Positions 8,352 to 17,060 are shown, counted from the first letter of the stretch. The stretch: 64,000 nt of DNA from RPQJ01 sp963696545 (GCA_963696545.1 CAVOKQ010000003.1:1-64000), one strand, 5' to 3'. Numbers and translations are program-made. Notes: generated by a model not told the origin, from the sequence alone.

Positions 8352-9953
8352 ATGACCACCCCGACTTCCGTCCCCGCCCGCGACCCGAACCGCGTCCTGA
8401 TCTTCGACACGACGCTGCGTGACGGCGAGCAGTCGCCCGGCTGCAGCATGACGCAGGCCGAGAAACTGCGGGTCGCACGGGCACTGGCGGAACTCGGGGT
8501 GGACATCATCGAAGCCGGATTCCCGGCTGCGTCGCGCGGCGACTGGGAAGCCGTGCGTGAGATCGCTCGCGAAGTGCATGGCCCGATCATCGCGGGCCTG
8601 GCGCGCTGCAACCGCGAGGACATCGACAAGGCCTGGACCGCGGTCAAGGAATCCGCCCGCCCTCGCCTGCACGTGTTCCTCGCGACGAGCGCGATCCATC
8701 GCGAGCACAAGCTCAACATGGCGAAGGAACAGATCATCCACACGGCCGTCGAAGGCGTGCGCTACGCGCGCAGCCTGTGCGCGGACGTCGAGTTCTCTCC
8801 GGAGGACGCGTCGCGCACGGAGCTCGAGTTCCTGCGCGAAGTGGTCGAGGCCGTGATCGAGGCCGGCGCGACCACGATCAACGTTCCGGACACGGTGGGC
8901 TACACCGTGCCCGAGGAATTCCACGAGGTGTTCGACTACCTGAAGAACAACGTCAAGGGCGCGGACCGCGTGACATTCAGCGTGCACTGCCACAACGACC
9001 TCGGCATGGCCGTGGCGAACAGCCTCGCCGCGGTCCGCGCAGGGGCTCGCCAGGTCGAGTGCACGATCAACGGCATCGGCGAGCGCGCGGGCAATGCCTC
9101 GCTCGAGGAAGTCGTGATGGCGATGAAGACGCGCGAGGCATTGCTCGGCTTCCACACCGGCATCGACACGAAGCGCCTGTTCCCCACCAGCCGCCTGCTC
9201 TCGAGCATCACCGGCATGACGATCCCGCGCAACAAGGCGGTGGTCGGCGAGAACGCGTTCGCGCACGAGTCGGGCATCCACCAGCACGGCATGCTGAAGC
9301 ACCACTCGACCTACGAGATCATGCGGCCCGAGGACGTCGGCCTCACGCGTTCGCACCTGGTGCTCGGCAAGCACAGTGGCCGCGCGGCGCTGCGTGACCG
9401 CATCAAGGAACTCGGCTTCGAGCTCTCTGACGCCGAGCTCGCGCGTGTGTTCGAGGACTTCAAGTCGCTCGCCGACAAGAAGAAGGAACTCTTCGACGGC
9501 GATATCGAGGCGCTGGTGCTGAAGGCGGAGTTCGGCGCGAGCGGCCCGTGGCATCTCGAGGGCCTGCACGCCGTCAGCGACTCCACCGGCGGGGCCACGG
9601 CGCGTATCGGACTGCGGCACACCGATGGCAGGCTGCTGTCGCAGGAATCGACCGGCGACGGTCCGGTCGATGCCGCGTTCAAGGCGATCGAGACGGCGAC
9701 TGGCGTGGCTGTGACACTGCGCAAGTTCGAGGTCCGCAGTGTATCGATGGGCGAGGATGCCCAGGGCGAGGCCGTTGTCACGGTCGAGCACAACGGCCGC
9801 TCGTACCGCGGCACGAGCGTCACGACGGACATCGTCGAGTCGGGCGTGCGCGCGTTCCTCGAGGTCGTGAACCGGATCGAGTCGACGCGTGCCACGACGG
9901 CCCGGACCGAGAAGCGCAACCCCGAGGCGGAAGAAGCCGCCTCCACGATCTGA
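8352..9953 (+). CDS. leuA: 2-isopropylmalate synthase
   Basis: First committed step of leucine synthesis: acetyl-CoA plus 2-oxoisovalerate to 2-isopropylmalate. From ATG 8352 the protein has 533 residues. The TIM-barrel starts with DTTLRDGEQSPG (19-30), and metal-binding HCHNDLG lies near residue 211. A linker with EIMRPEDVGL leads to the C-terminal dimer domain that carries leucine feedback control in this family. An in-frame GTG at 8286 is possible, but it would add 22 residues unlike the family. The intergenic space after ilvC holds two mutually exclusive hairpins (GCGAAGC/GCTTCGC and GGGGGTAG/CTACCCCC), perhaps an RNA-processing or pausing element. Confidence 0.96.
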   Translation: MTTPTSVPARDPNRVLIFDTTLRDGEQSPGCSMTQAEKLRVARALAELGVDIIEAGFPAASRGDWEAVREIAREVHGPIIAGLARCNREDIDKAWTAVKESARPRLHVFLATSAIHREHKLNMAKEQIIHTAVEGVRYARSLCADVEFSPEDASRTELEFLREVVEAVIEAGATTINVPDTVGYTVPEEFHEVFDYLKNNVKGADRVTFSVHCHNDLGMAVANSLAAVRAGARQVECTINGIGERAGNASLEEVVMAMKTREALLGFHTGIDTKRLFPTSRLLSSITGMTIPRNKAVVGENAFAHESGIHQHGMLKHHSTYEIMRPEDVGLTRSHLVLGKHSGRAALRDRIKELGFELSDAELARVFEDFKSLADKKKELFDGDIEALVLKAEFGASGPWHLEGLHAVSDSTGGATARIGLRHTDGRLLSQESTGDGPVDAAFKAIETATGVAVTLRKFEVRSVSMGEDAQGEAVVTVEHNGRSYRGTSVTTDIVESGVRAFLEVVNRIESTRATTARTEKRNPEAEEAASTI

Positions 9954-9975
9954 GCCGGATCCGACCGGAGCCTGC

Positions 9976-11379
9976 ATGACTGCGAAGACCCTGTTCCAGA
10001 AACTCTGGGAGCGGCACGAAGTGGTGCCGGAGACGCCCGACACGCCGGCGGTTCTCTATATCGACCTGCACCTCACGCACGAGGTGACGTCCCCGCAGGC
10101 GTTCTCGGTGCTGCGCGAGCGCGGCCTGAAGGTGCGCCGGCCGGACCGGACGCTCGTCACGATGGATCACTCCACGCCGACCGACACTGCGCAGATTTTC
10201 GGCGGCGTGCCGATCGCACTCGAGTCAGCGGCGAACCAGATCCGCCAGCTTGAGGTGAACTGCAGGGAGTTCGGTCTCGACCTGATCGGGCTCAAGGACG
10301 CCCGCCGCGGCATCGTGCACATCATCGGTCCCGAGCTCGGCGCCACCCAGCCCGGTAAGACGATCGTCTGCGGCGACAGCCACACGAGCACACACGGCGC
10401 ATTCGGCGCCCTCGCCTTCGGGATCGGCACCACCGAGGTGGGGTACGTGCTCGCGACCCAGTGCCTGCTGCAGCGCAAGCCCCGCACGCTCGCGATCGAC
10501 GTGGTTGGCCGGCTCGGCACCGGCGTGACGGCCAAGGACCTCGTGCTCGCGATCATCGGCCGGATCGGCGTGAACGGCGGCACCGGGCACGCGCTCGAAT
10601 ACCGGGGGCCGGCGATCGAGGCGCTGTCGATGGACGAGCGCATGACGATCTGCAACATGTCGATCGAGGCCGGCGCACGCGCAGGCATGGTCGCTCCGGA
10701 CGCAACGACTTTCACCTACCTGAAAGGCCGGCCGCTCGCCCCGCAAGGCGATGCGTGGGAACGCGCGGTGGCCGATTGGCGCACGCTGCCCAGCGACGCG
10801 GGCGCGCTCTACGACCAGACCGTGCACCTCGACGCCGGCGCGGTCGAGCCGATGATCACGTACGGCACGAATCCCGGCATGGTTGCGCCGATCACGGGCT
10901 GCGTGCCGGAACGTCCCGGCGACGCCGTGTTTGCACGCGCGCTCGCCTACATGGGGCTCGAGCCGGGCCAGCCGCTCCGCGACCGTCCCGTGCAGGTCGT
11001 GTTCATCGGCAGTTGCACCAACGCCCGGATCTCGGATCTCGAGCTCGCGGCAAAGGTGTTCCGCGGCCGCAAGGTCGCCCCGGGCGTCCGCGCACTCGTC
11101 GTGCCTGGCTCCCAGCAGGTAAAGCGCGAGGCCGAAGCCCTCGGGCTCGCCCAGGTGTTCCTGGACGCCGGCGCCGAATGGCGTGAGTCCGGCTGCTCGA
11201 TGTGCCTCGGCATGAACGGCGACACCGTCGACGCCGGGAGTTACTGCGTCAGCACCAGCAATCGAAACTTCGAGGGACGCCAGGGCGCCGGTGCACGGAC
11301 GCTGCTGGCGAGCCCGGCGACGGCGGCCGCCGCGGCCGTGCTCGGCCGTGTTGCCGATCCCCGCGAATTCATTCACTGA
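9976..11379 (+). CDS. leuC: 3-isopropylmalate dehydratase large subunit
   Basis: Aconitase-family [4Fe-4S] enzyme that, with LeuD, isomerises 2- to 3-isopropylmalate. The 467-residue protein contains TMDHSTPTD, CGDSHTSTHGAFGALAFG and the cluster cysteines in SCTNARISDLE (about 347) and CSMCLGMN (about 407 and 410). ATG 9976 is preferred because GGAG precedes it by six bases and the protein then begins MTAKTLFQKLWERH as in the family. It follows leuA by 22 bp and precedes leuD by 6 bp. Confidence 0.96.
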   Translation: MTAKTLFQKLWERHEVVPETPDTPAVLYIDLHLTHEVTSPQAFSVLRERGLKVRRPDRTLVTMDHSTPTDTAQIFGGVPIALESAANQIRQLEVNCREFGLDLIGLKDARRGIVHIIGPELGATQPGKTIVCGDSHTSTHGAFGALAFGIGTTEVGYVLATQCLLQRKPRTLAIDVVGRLGTGVTAKDLVLAIIGRIGVNGGTGHALEYRGPAIEALSMDERMTICNMSIEAGARAGMVAPDATTFTYLKGRPLAPQGDAWERAVADWRTLPSDAGALYDQTVHLDAGAVEPMITYGTNPGMVAPITGCVPERPGDAVFARALAYMGLEPGQPLRDRPVQVVFIGSCTNARISDLELAAKVFRGRKVAPGVRALVVPGSQQVKREAEALGLAQVFLDAGAEWRESGCSMCLGMNGDTVDAGSYCVSTSNRNFEGRQGAGARTLLASPATAAAAAVLGRVADPREFIH

Positions 11380-11385
11380 GGCACC

Positions 11386-11961
11386 ATGGACCCGATCAAA
11401 GTCATCCGCTCACGGACGGTCGTGATGCCGTCGACCAACATCGACACAGACCAGATCATCCCTGCGCGATTCCTGACGACCACGACGCGCGAGGGACTCG
11501 GCACCGCACTGTTCGCCGACCTGCGCAACGGCGCCGACGGCAAGCCACGCGCCGACTTCGTGCTGAACCGCCCTGAATCGCGCGGCTGCACGATCCTGGT
11601 CGCCGGACGCAACATCGGCTGCGGCTCGTCGCGCGAGCACGCGCCGTGGGCCCTGCTCGACTACGGCTTTCGCGCGGTGGTCAGCACCGAGATCGCGGAC
11701 ATCTTCCGCAGCAACAGCCTGAAGAACGGGCTGCTTCCCGTCGTCGTCGACGAGGCCACGCACGAATGGCTGCTCGCGCACCCGGGCGCCGAGATCGAAA
11801 TCGACCTCGGTGAGTGCAGCCTCAGGCTGCCCGACGGCCGGGTCGTCGATTTTCCGATCGAGGCGTTCGCCCGCTATTGCCTGCTGAACGGCGTGGACGA
11901 GCTCGGGTACCTGCTGAGCCAGTCCGGTGCAATTGAAGCCTACGAGGCCCGCCACGCATGA
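11386..11961 (+). CDS. leuD: 3-isopropylmalate dehydratase small subunit
   Basis: Swivel-domain partner of LeuC. The 191 residues match the usual proteobacterial length. PSTNIDTDQIIPARFL near the start and GCGSSREHAPWAL (substrate-binding loop) are diagnostic. The stop overlaps the leuB start (ATGA at 11958-11961), implying translational coupling. Confidence 0.96.
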   Translation: MDPIKVIRSRTVVMPSTNIDTDQIIPARFLTTTTREGLGTALFADLRNGADGKPRADFVLNRPESRGCTILVAGRNIGCGSSREHAPWALLDYGFRAVVSTEIADIFRSNSLKNGLLPVVVDEATHEWLLAHPGAEIEIDLGECSLRLPDGRVVDFPIEAFARYCLLNGVDELGYLLSQSGAIEAYEARHA

Positions 11962-13047
11962 AGGCTCGCATCACCGTACTCGGCGGCGACGGCATCGGCC
12001 CCGAAGTGACCGCCGAGGCGGTCCGCGTGCTCCAGGCAGTCGGCAATCGCATGCGGCCACGACTTCGAGTTCCCGGAGGCGCTGATCGGGGGCGCCGCGA
12101 TCGACGCCAGCGGCTCTCCGCTGCCGCCGCGCACCATCGACGCGTGCCGCAGCTGCGATGCCGTGCTGCTCGGCGCCGTCGGCGGCCCGCAGTGGTCCGA
12201 CCCAAACGCGCGCGTCCGGCCGGAACAGGGCCTGCTCGAATTGCGCCGCACGCTCGGCCTGTTCGCGAACCTGCGCCCGGTGAAGACCCTCGAGTGCATG
12301 CTCGATGCCTCGCCACTGAAGAGCGAAGTCGTGTCCGGCGTGGACATCATGGTCGTGCGCGAGCTCACGGGCGGCATCTATTTCGGCCGCAAGAGCCGCA
12401 CGGCACTCGAAGCCGAGGACGTCTGCAGCTACACGAGCGAGGAAATCGAGCGGGTCACGCGCGTGGCCGGCCGCCTCGCGATGGGCCGGCGGCGGCGCAT
12501 CGTCTCGGTCGACAAGGCCAATGTGCTCGAGACGTCGCGGCTCTGGCGCTCGGTCGTCGAACGGGTGATCGCCGAGGAGTTTCCCGAAGTGCAGCTCGAG
12601 CACATGCTGGTGGACGCTGCGGCCATGCACCTGATCCGCCGTCCGACATCATTCGACGTGCTGCTCACCGAGAACATGTTCGGCGACATCCTGACGGACG
12701 AGGCGTCGATGCTCGCGGGATCGCTCGGGCTGCTGCCGTCGGCGTCATTGGGCGAAGGCACTGCCGGCCTGTACGAGCCAATCCACGGATCAGCGCCAGA
12801 CATCGCAGGTCGTGGCATCGCAAACCCGTACGGGACGATCCTGAGCGCGGCGCTGCTGCTGCGTCATTCTCTCGGCCTCGAGCCCGAGGCCCGGATCGTC
12901 GAGGACGCGGTTCGCGCGGCCCTGGAAGCCGGCGTGAGGACGGCGGACATCGCAGCGTCCGGGGGCTCCCCGGTGGGCAGCCGGGCGGCCGGAGACGCCG
13001 TCATCGCTCGACTTTCTGGGTCAGGTAAACTTCAATTAAAGCAATAG
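11958..13047 (+). CDS. leuB: 3-isopropylmalate dehydrogenase, single-base frameshift
   Basis: NAD-dependent oxidative decarboxylation of 3-isopropylmalate to 2-oxoisocaproate, the last leucine-specific step before transamination. The N-terminus MKARITVLGGDGIGPEV reads from ATG 11958 up to LQAVG. The frame is then lost, and resumes one base later as IACGHDFEFPEALIGGAAID. Removing one A of the AA pair at 12045-12046 joins the parts into 362 residues. The downstream part shows GGPQWSD, LTENMFGDILTDEASM (Mg-binding Asp) and YEPIHGSAPDIAG. Since all motifs are intact, a sequencing insertion is likely. The operon ends here, with a terminator 225 bp beyond. Confidence 0.88.
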
Positions 13048-13311
13048 CTTACGTTATTGTAAATAGAATCCACACAAACATCGGCACTCCGCTTCACGCC
13101 GTACACAAAGCTCTGTACAACCGCCCGATTCACGGCGCTATACTGCGCGTCCGCGGGCGATCCCGGATCTACCCGCTCTCCTGTTCCGTGGTTGGTTAGC
13201 ACGTCGAGTGAGTAGGACTTGAGTCGGGTTAGTCTTTGCCTCACGGACTGAGGCAACTCGGGTCCCTCTCGAAAGGCCGGCAGTGATGCCGGCCTTTCTT
13301 TTTTCTTTGCG
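13048..13311. other. 264-bp intergenic region between convergent leuB and metB
   Basis: The first 60 bases are noticeably AT-rich for this genome and contain TTACGTTATTGTAA (TTAC/GTAA arms). Further on, TTGCCTC (13236-13242) pairs with GAGGCAA (13250-13256) around a 7-base loop, and an intrinsic terminator follows at 13272. No convincing gene was found: an open frame on the minus strand across it resembles no family I know and lacks a ribosome-binding site. It may hold the 3' end of the leu transcript or a small RNA. Confidence 0.4.
13272..13303 (+). terminator. intrinsic terminator of the leu operon
   Basis: AAAGGCCGGC (13272-13281) and GCCGGCCTTT (13288-13297) form a perfect 10-bp stem with a 6-base loop, followed by CTTTTTTC. 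The T-run is on the plus strand, so it ends leuB transcripts. The opposite strand has a shorter T-tract and may partly stop metB transcripts too. Confidence 0.8.
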
Positions 13312-14478
13312 TCATCCGATGCGCCGCACCGCGTCGAGTGCCTGTTCGAGATCGCGGACCAGGTCCTCGCCTGCCTCGATGCCGACCGACAGCCGCAGCA
13401 GCGTGTCGGAGATCCCGGCGCGCTCGCGCGACGCAACATCCATCGCCGCATGCGTCATGCTCGCCGGGTGTGCGACGAGACTCTCGACTCCGCCCAGCGA
13501 CTCCGCGAGCGAGAACAGGTGCAATGCGCCGAGCAGCGCCTTCACGTGCTCCACCGAGCCCGCGAGCTCGAAACTCACCATCGCACCGAACCCCTGCTGC
13601 TGTCCTCGTGCAACCGCGTGCCCGGGATGGGACTCCAGGCCGGGATAGTAGACCCGCTTCACCGCCGGGTGCCGGGCGAGCAGCGCGACGACCTGCTGGG
13701 TGTTCTCGTCGTGCGCCCGCATGCGTGCATGCAGCGTGCGCAGGCCGCGCAGCGTCAGGTAGCTGTCGAACGGCGCGCCGGTCACGCCGGTGCAGTTGCC
13801 CCACCACGCGAAGCGCTCGTGCAGTTCGGCACGGGCGGCGATCACCGCACCGCCGACCACGTCGCTGTGGCCGTTCAGGTACTTGGTCGTCGAGTGCACG
13901 ACCGCGTCCGCCCCGAGCGCGATCGGACGCTGCCAGACCGGCGACAGGAACGTGTTGTCTGCAACGACGAGCGCTCCGACGGCATGCGCGGCAGCGGCCA
14001 CCTGCGCGATGTCCACGATCCTGAGCAGCGGATTGCTGGGCGTCTCGACCCAGACCAGCGCTGGGCGCGCGGCCAGCGCCGCACCAAGCGTGGCCGCGTC
14101 CTGGAAATCGACGAAGCGCACGTCGAGCGAGTTACGTTCGCGGAGTGCGTTGAACAGCCGGTACGTGCCGCCGTAGCAGTCGTGCGGCACCACGGCCACC
14201 TGCCCTGGACGGAACAGCTGCGTCACCAGCGAGACGGCACCCATGCCGGACGCCGTGACGACGGCACCGGCACCGCCTTCGAGTTCGGCCAGTGCACCGG
14301 CCAGTGCGTCGCGTGTCGGGTTACCCGAGCGTGAGTAATCGTAGGTGCGCTTCTCGCCGAAGCCGCTGAACGCAAAAGTGGACGTCAGGTGGATCGGCGG
14401 GACCACCGCCCCGTACTGCGTGTCGGTCTCGAGCGCAGCACGGACGGTACGGGTCTTCTGGGTAGTGTCGTTGCTCAT
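13312..14478 (-). CDS. metB: cystathionine gamma-synthase (Cys/Met metabolism PLP enzyme)
   Basis: PLP enzyme of trans-sulfuration: O-acylhomoserine plus cysteine gives cystathionine. The 388-residue sequence has the family landmarks TYDYSRSGNPTRDAL, TASGMGAV, the PLP-binding Asp in VVADNTFLSP, the Schiff-base Lys in HSTTKYLNGHSDV, and the C-terminal LAESLGGVESL. It starts 3 bp after the metX stop, so the two make one transcript under the upstream SAM riboswitch. O-acetylhomoserine sulfhydrylase (MetY) is a related alternative, but those proteins are longer. Confidence 0.9.
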   Translation of the reverse strand: MSNDTTQKTRTVRAALETDTQYGAVVPPIHLTSTFAFSGFGEKRTYDYSRSGNPTRDALAGALAELEGGAGAVVTASGMGAVSLVTQLFRPGQVAVVPHDCYGGTYRLFNALRERNSLDVRFVDFQDAATLGAALAARPALVWVETPSNPLLRIVDIAQVAAAAHAVGALVVADNTFLSPVWQRPIALGADAVVHSTTKYLNGHSDVVGGAVIAARAELHERFAWWGNCTGVTGAPFDSYLTLRGLRTLHARMRAHDENTQQVVALLARHPAVKRVYYPGLESHPGHAVARGQQQGFGAMVSFELAGSVEHVKALLGALHLFSLAESLGGVESLVAHPASMTHAAMDVASRERAGISDTLLRLSVGIEAGEDLVRDLEQALDAVRRIG

Positions 14479-14480
14479 TG

Positions 14481-15509
14481 TCAGTCGAGGGCCTGCGCGA
14501 ACACGTCGCGCAGCACGTCGGTCTCCTTCAGGAATGCATCGTGGCCATAGAGTGAACTGATTTCGACCAGGCGGCAGTTGCCGCCCAGCCGGTCGCGCAG
14601 CTGGCGCATGTCGGATACCGGGACGAGCTGGTCCTCAACGACCGCCACCAGCGTGGTCGGAACATGGATGGCCTCGGGCTCGACGCGATGCAGGTCGATG
14701 GACTCGGAGAGGCAGACGAACGCCTCCGGCCGATAATGCGCCGCGTAACTCCGGCCGCGCGCCATCAGGTACGACTCCACTGGAAAACGGAATCCGTCGG
14801 GCGTGCGCTCGATGTCGCCTGAGAATCGCTCCTCGAACTCGCGCGCCGACCGATAGGTCGCCATCGCGAGCGCGCGGGCCAGCGTCAGGCCCCGCGGTCC
14901 CTCGTCGTGCTCGAGCGAATACCGGACCATGGCGCGCTGCACGCTGCGCCACGCGGTGGACATCGGGTGCGTCCGGTGCGCGGCGCTGATCACCACCGCC
15001 TGGCGCAGGCGATCCGCGTGCGCCTGCGCCATCGCCAGAGTCACCATGCCACCGTACGAAGCTCCGATGCTGCCGTGCAGGCGCTCGATGCCGAGGTGAT
15101 CGAGCAGCCGCACGACGATCGCGGCCTGGTCGAAGGCACTGACACTCGGGAAGACCGCGCCGTGCGTCGGGCCGGTAGTGGCATGGCTGCCACCGAGGAA
15201 ATCGATGCCGAGCACCCGGTAGCGGTCCGTGTCCAGTGCCCGGCCCGGACCGATACTCTCTTCCCACCAGCCCTCGGGTTCGCCCGGCAGCCCGAAGACG
15301 TGCCGCCCCGCGGAAATGCCGCCGAGCACGGCAACGACCGGGGCACCGCGCGATCCCGCGAGACGGAAAGCGACGTCGACCGCAGCGAGGCTGCCGCCGA
15401 AATGCAGCGACAGGGGACCCTCGAGCCGCAACACATCGGTGCGACATTCATACCCTTCCGGCGTATGCGCGGCGGGTGCGGCGGCTTCGACTTGGCCTCG
15501 CGGCGGCAT
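14481..15509 (-). CDS. metX: homoserine O-acyltransferase (MetX family, alpha/beta hydrolase fold)
   Basis: Activates homoserine by acylation, the entry to methionine synthesis. In the 342-residue alpha/beta-hydrolase protein, GGISAGRHV is an oxyanion-region motif, the nucleophile Ser is in GASYGGM, the acid Asp in VVEDQLVPV, and the His in YGHDAFLKE. Sequence alone does not settle whether succinyl-CoA or acetyl-CoA is the donor; related enzymes in Xanthomonadales are described as succinyltransferases. ATG 15509 (MPPRGQVEAA) was chosen over an upstream TTG at 15548 because GGGAG precedes it. The 5' leader carries the SAM riboswitch. Confidence 0.85.
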   Translation of the reverse strand: MPPRGQVEAAAPAAHTPEGYECRTDVLRLEGPLSLHFGGSLAAVDVAFRLAGSRGAPVVAVLGGISAGRHVFGLPGEPEGWWEESIGPGRALDTDRYRVLGIDFLGGSHATTGPTHGAVFPSVSAFDQAAIVVRLLDHLGIERLHGSIGASYGGMVTLAMAQAHADRLRQAVVISAAHRTHPMSTAWRSVQRAMVRYSLEHDEGPRGLTLARALAMATYRSAREFEERFSGDIERTPDGFRFPVESYLMARGRSYAAHYRPEAFVCLSESIDLHRVEPEAIHVPTTLVAVVEDQLVPVSDMRQLRDRLGGNCRLVEISSLYGHDAFLKETDVLRDVFAQALD

Positions 15510-15632
15510 GTGGCGAACGAACTCCCAGCGGGCCTGTCGGGACCGCAACCTAAGCTTCGAGACTCCAGGGAGCTGCGCTCGCAGTTACCGCGACCAACAC
15601 CCCCGGCGCAAGCCAGGGCAGCCTCGCGGCAA

Positions 15633-15743
15633 CTCATCTGTCGGCGGACCCAGGTCCCCGTGGAGTTGGCACCTTTTCGGGCGGGTTGGGCCCGGCGGTT
15701 GCCCCGGCTTCAAAGGGCCATTCCCTCAGCCGGTCTCGATGAG
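15633..15743 (-). promoter_or_regulatory. SAM-I (S-box) riboswitch upstream of metX-metB
   Basis: Read on the minus strand, the P1 arms CTCATC (15743-15738) and GATGAG (15638-15633) enclose 111 bases. Conserved S-box blocks occur in order: GAGACCGG, GAGGGAATGGCCC, TTTGAAGCCGGGGCAACC, then AAAAGGTGCCAACTCCA, and finally the closing CAGATGAG. These match the SAM-I aptamer core including the GNA-type kink-turn region and the pseudoknot segments. It starts about nine bases after a sigma-70 -10 box and ends about 125 bases before metX, as expected for feedback by S-adenosylmethionine. I did not identify a clear terminator after it, so control may be at translation. Confidence 0.88.
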
Positions 15744-15750
15744 CGAGCGC

Positions 15751-15780
15751 AGTTTAGGTGCCGCCCCGCCGCAGCGTCAA
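15751..15780 (-). promoter_or_regulatory. sigma-70 promoter of metX-metB
   Basis: On the minus strand, TTGACG (15780-15775) and TAAACT (15756-15751) are separated by 18 bp. The -10 box lies eight bases before the first paired base of the SAM riboswitch, so the predicted start site falls right at the riboswitch 5' end. Confidence 0.6.
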
Positions 15781-15809
15781 GGCACGCCGGGCTTGCCAAG
15801 CGATCCCAA

Positions 15810-15837
15810 TTGCATTAGCGTACTATCACGTTATTAC
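15810..15837 (+). promoter_or_regulatory. candidate promoter and operator of the his operon
   Basis: TTGCAT (15810-15815) and TATTAC (15832-15837) are spaced 16 bp apart. Overlapping them is the imperfect palindrome GTACTATCACGTTATTAC (15820-15837), with symmetry GTAnTAnC..GnTAnTAC in 6 of 9 pairs. The GTG start of the TrpR-family gene is only 13 bases further on. A repressor bound here would block polymerase, fitting autoregulation by that gene product. Inferred from position and symmetry. Confidence 0.45.
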
Positions 15838-15849
15838 ATTGGATCAGCC

Positions 15850-16158
15850 GTGAAGAGTCATCGAGGCATTTCCCAGCGCCAGGAAGCCGCCGCCGAACGG
15901 GCGTTGTTCCAGGCCGTGCTGACTCTGCGCAACGTGGACGAGTGCCGCGACTTCTTCCGCGACCTGTGCACGCCGGCCGAGTTGCAGGCCCTCGCCGACC
16001 GCTGGTCCGTCGTCGGCCTGCTCGGCCAGGGCATCCCATACCGCGAGATCCACCGGCTCACCGGCGTCAGCGTCACGACGATCGGGCGCGTCGCCCGTTA
16101 CCTGGGCGCCGGCAACGGCGGTTATGCCCTCGCCGCGCGGCGACTGGCGGAGCGATGA
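15850..16158 (+). CDS. TrpR/YerC family transcriptional regulator heading the his operon
   Basis: A 102-residue, all-helical DNA-binding protein. LRNVDECRDFFRDLCTPAELQALADRW is followed by GLLGQGIPYREIHRLTG and VSVTTIGRVARYL, the Trp-repressor type helix-turn-helix (about residues 56-83). The GTG start at 15850 is preferred: it follows the promoter-like region directly, and the longer upstream frame runs through the riboswitch region. Its stop overlaps the hisG start (ATGA). Co-transcription with all his genes suggests a repressor of histidine synthesis that senses histidine or a related metabolite, as proposed for TrpR-family HisR in Xanthomonadales; the ligand is not evident here. Confidence 0.82.
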   Translation: MKSHRGISQRQEAAAERALFQAVLTLRNVDECRDFFRDLCTPAELQALADRWSVVGLLGQGIPYREIHRLTGVSVTTIGRVARYLGAGNGGYALAARRLAER

Positions 16159-17060
16159 CCATGGAACGCAGCCAGAGACTCCGCATCGCAGTCCAGAAGT
16201 CCGGCCGGCTGACCGAGCATTCGCTCGACCTGCTCGCGCGCTGCGGCCTTAAGTACAGCCGCGGCAAGGACCAGCTGATGTGCTACGGCGAGAACATGCC
16301 GCTCGACGTGCTGTTCGTTCGCGACGACGACATCCCCGACCTGGTGCAGGAAGACGTGTGCGACCTGGGGCTCGTCGGCATCAACGTCATCGAGGAGAAG
16401 CGCCTCGCGATGGCCGCCCGCGGTGCCGAGCCGCGCTTCGAACTGATCCAGCGCCTCGATTTCGGTCGCTGCCGCCTGTCGCTCGCGGTTCCGGACGAGT
16501 TTCAATACCAGGGCCTCGAGAGCATCGCCGGACGCCGTATCGCGACCACCTACCCCCACACGCTGGCGCGCTTCCTGCGCGAGAATTCCATCGCCGCGGA
16601 GATCGTGACTCTGTCGGGCGCAGTCGAGATTGCACCTCGGCTCGGCCGTGCGGACCTGATCTGCGACCTCGTTTCCACGGGCTCGACGCTGAACGCCAAT
16701 CACCTGCGCGAGGTCACGACGGTCCTCGAGAGCGAGGCCGCGCTGATCCGCACGCCCGTGCCGCTGCCGGACGAGAAGGCCGACTGGGTCCGGCGTCTGC
16801 TGATGCGCATCGATGGCGTGCAGCAGGTGCGCGAGAGCAAGTACATCATGCTGCACGCGCCCCGCTCGGCTCTGCCGCAGATCAAGAAGCTGCTGCCTGG
16901 CAGCGAGTCGCCGACCGTCATCCCGCTCGACGACTCCGGCGAGAAGGTGGCCGTGCACGCAGTGTGCCGCGAGAACGTGTTCTGGGAGACGCTCGAGAGC
17001 CTCAAGGCGGCTGGCGCGAGCGCAGTGCTCGTGTTGCCGGTCGAGAAGATGCTGCCGTGA
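16155..17060 (+). CDS. hisG: ATP phosphoribosyltransferase, long form
   Basis: Committed step of histidine synthesis: ATP plus PRPP to phosphoribosyl-ATP. The 301 residues include a C-terminal regulatory domain (about 225-301), so this is the hexameric long form that is inhibited by histidine without HisZ. RLRIAVQKSGRLTEHS opens the catalytic domain, and the PRPP-binding loop is in DLICDLVSTGSTLNANHL. ATG 16155 overlaps the regulator stop; a second Met at 16161 is also possible. It overlaps hisD by four bases. Confidence 0.95.
   Translation: MTMERSQRLRIAVQKSGRLTEHSLDLLARCGLKYSRGKDQLMCYGENMPLDVLFVRDDDIPDLVQEDVCDLGLVGINVIEEKRLAMAARGAEPRFELIQRLDFGRCRLSLAVPDEFQYQGLESIAGRRIATTYPHTLARFLRENSIAAEIVTLSGAVEIAPRLGRADLICDLVSTGSTLNANHLREVTTVLESEAALIRTPVPLPDEKADWVRRLLMRIDGVQQVRESKYIMLHAPRSALPQIKKLLPGSESPTVIPLDDSGEKVAVHAVCRENVFWETLESLKAAGASAVLVLPVEKMLP

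Noticed and set aside
8325..10043. A 572-codon open frame opposite leuA
   Set aside because: Same antisense effect; the leuA frame has all family motifs.
13032..13451. A 139-codon minus-strand frame across the leuB-metB gap
   Set aside because: It runs into metB out of frame, lacks a Shine-Dalgarno and shows no known family, so it was described only as part of the intergenic region.
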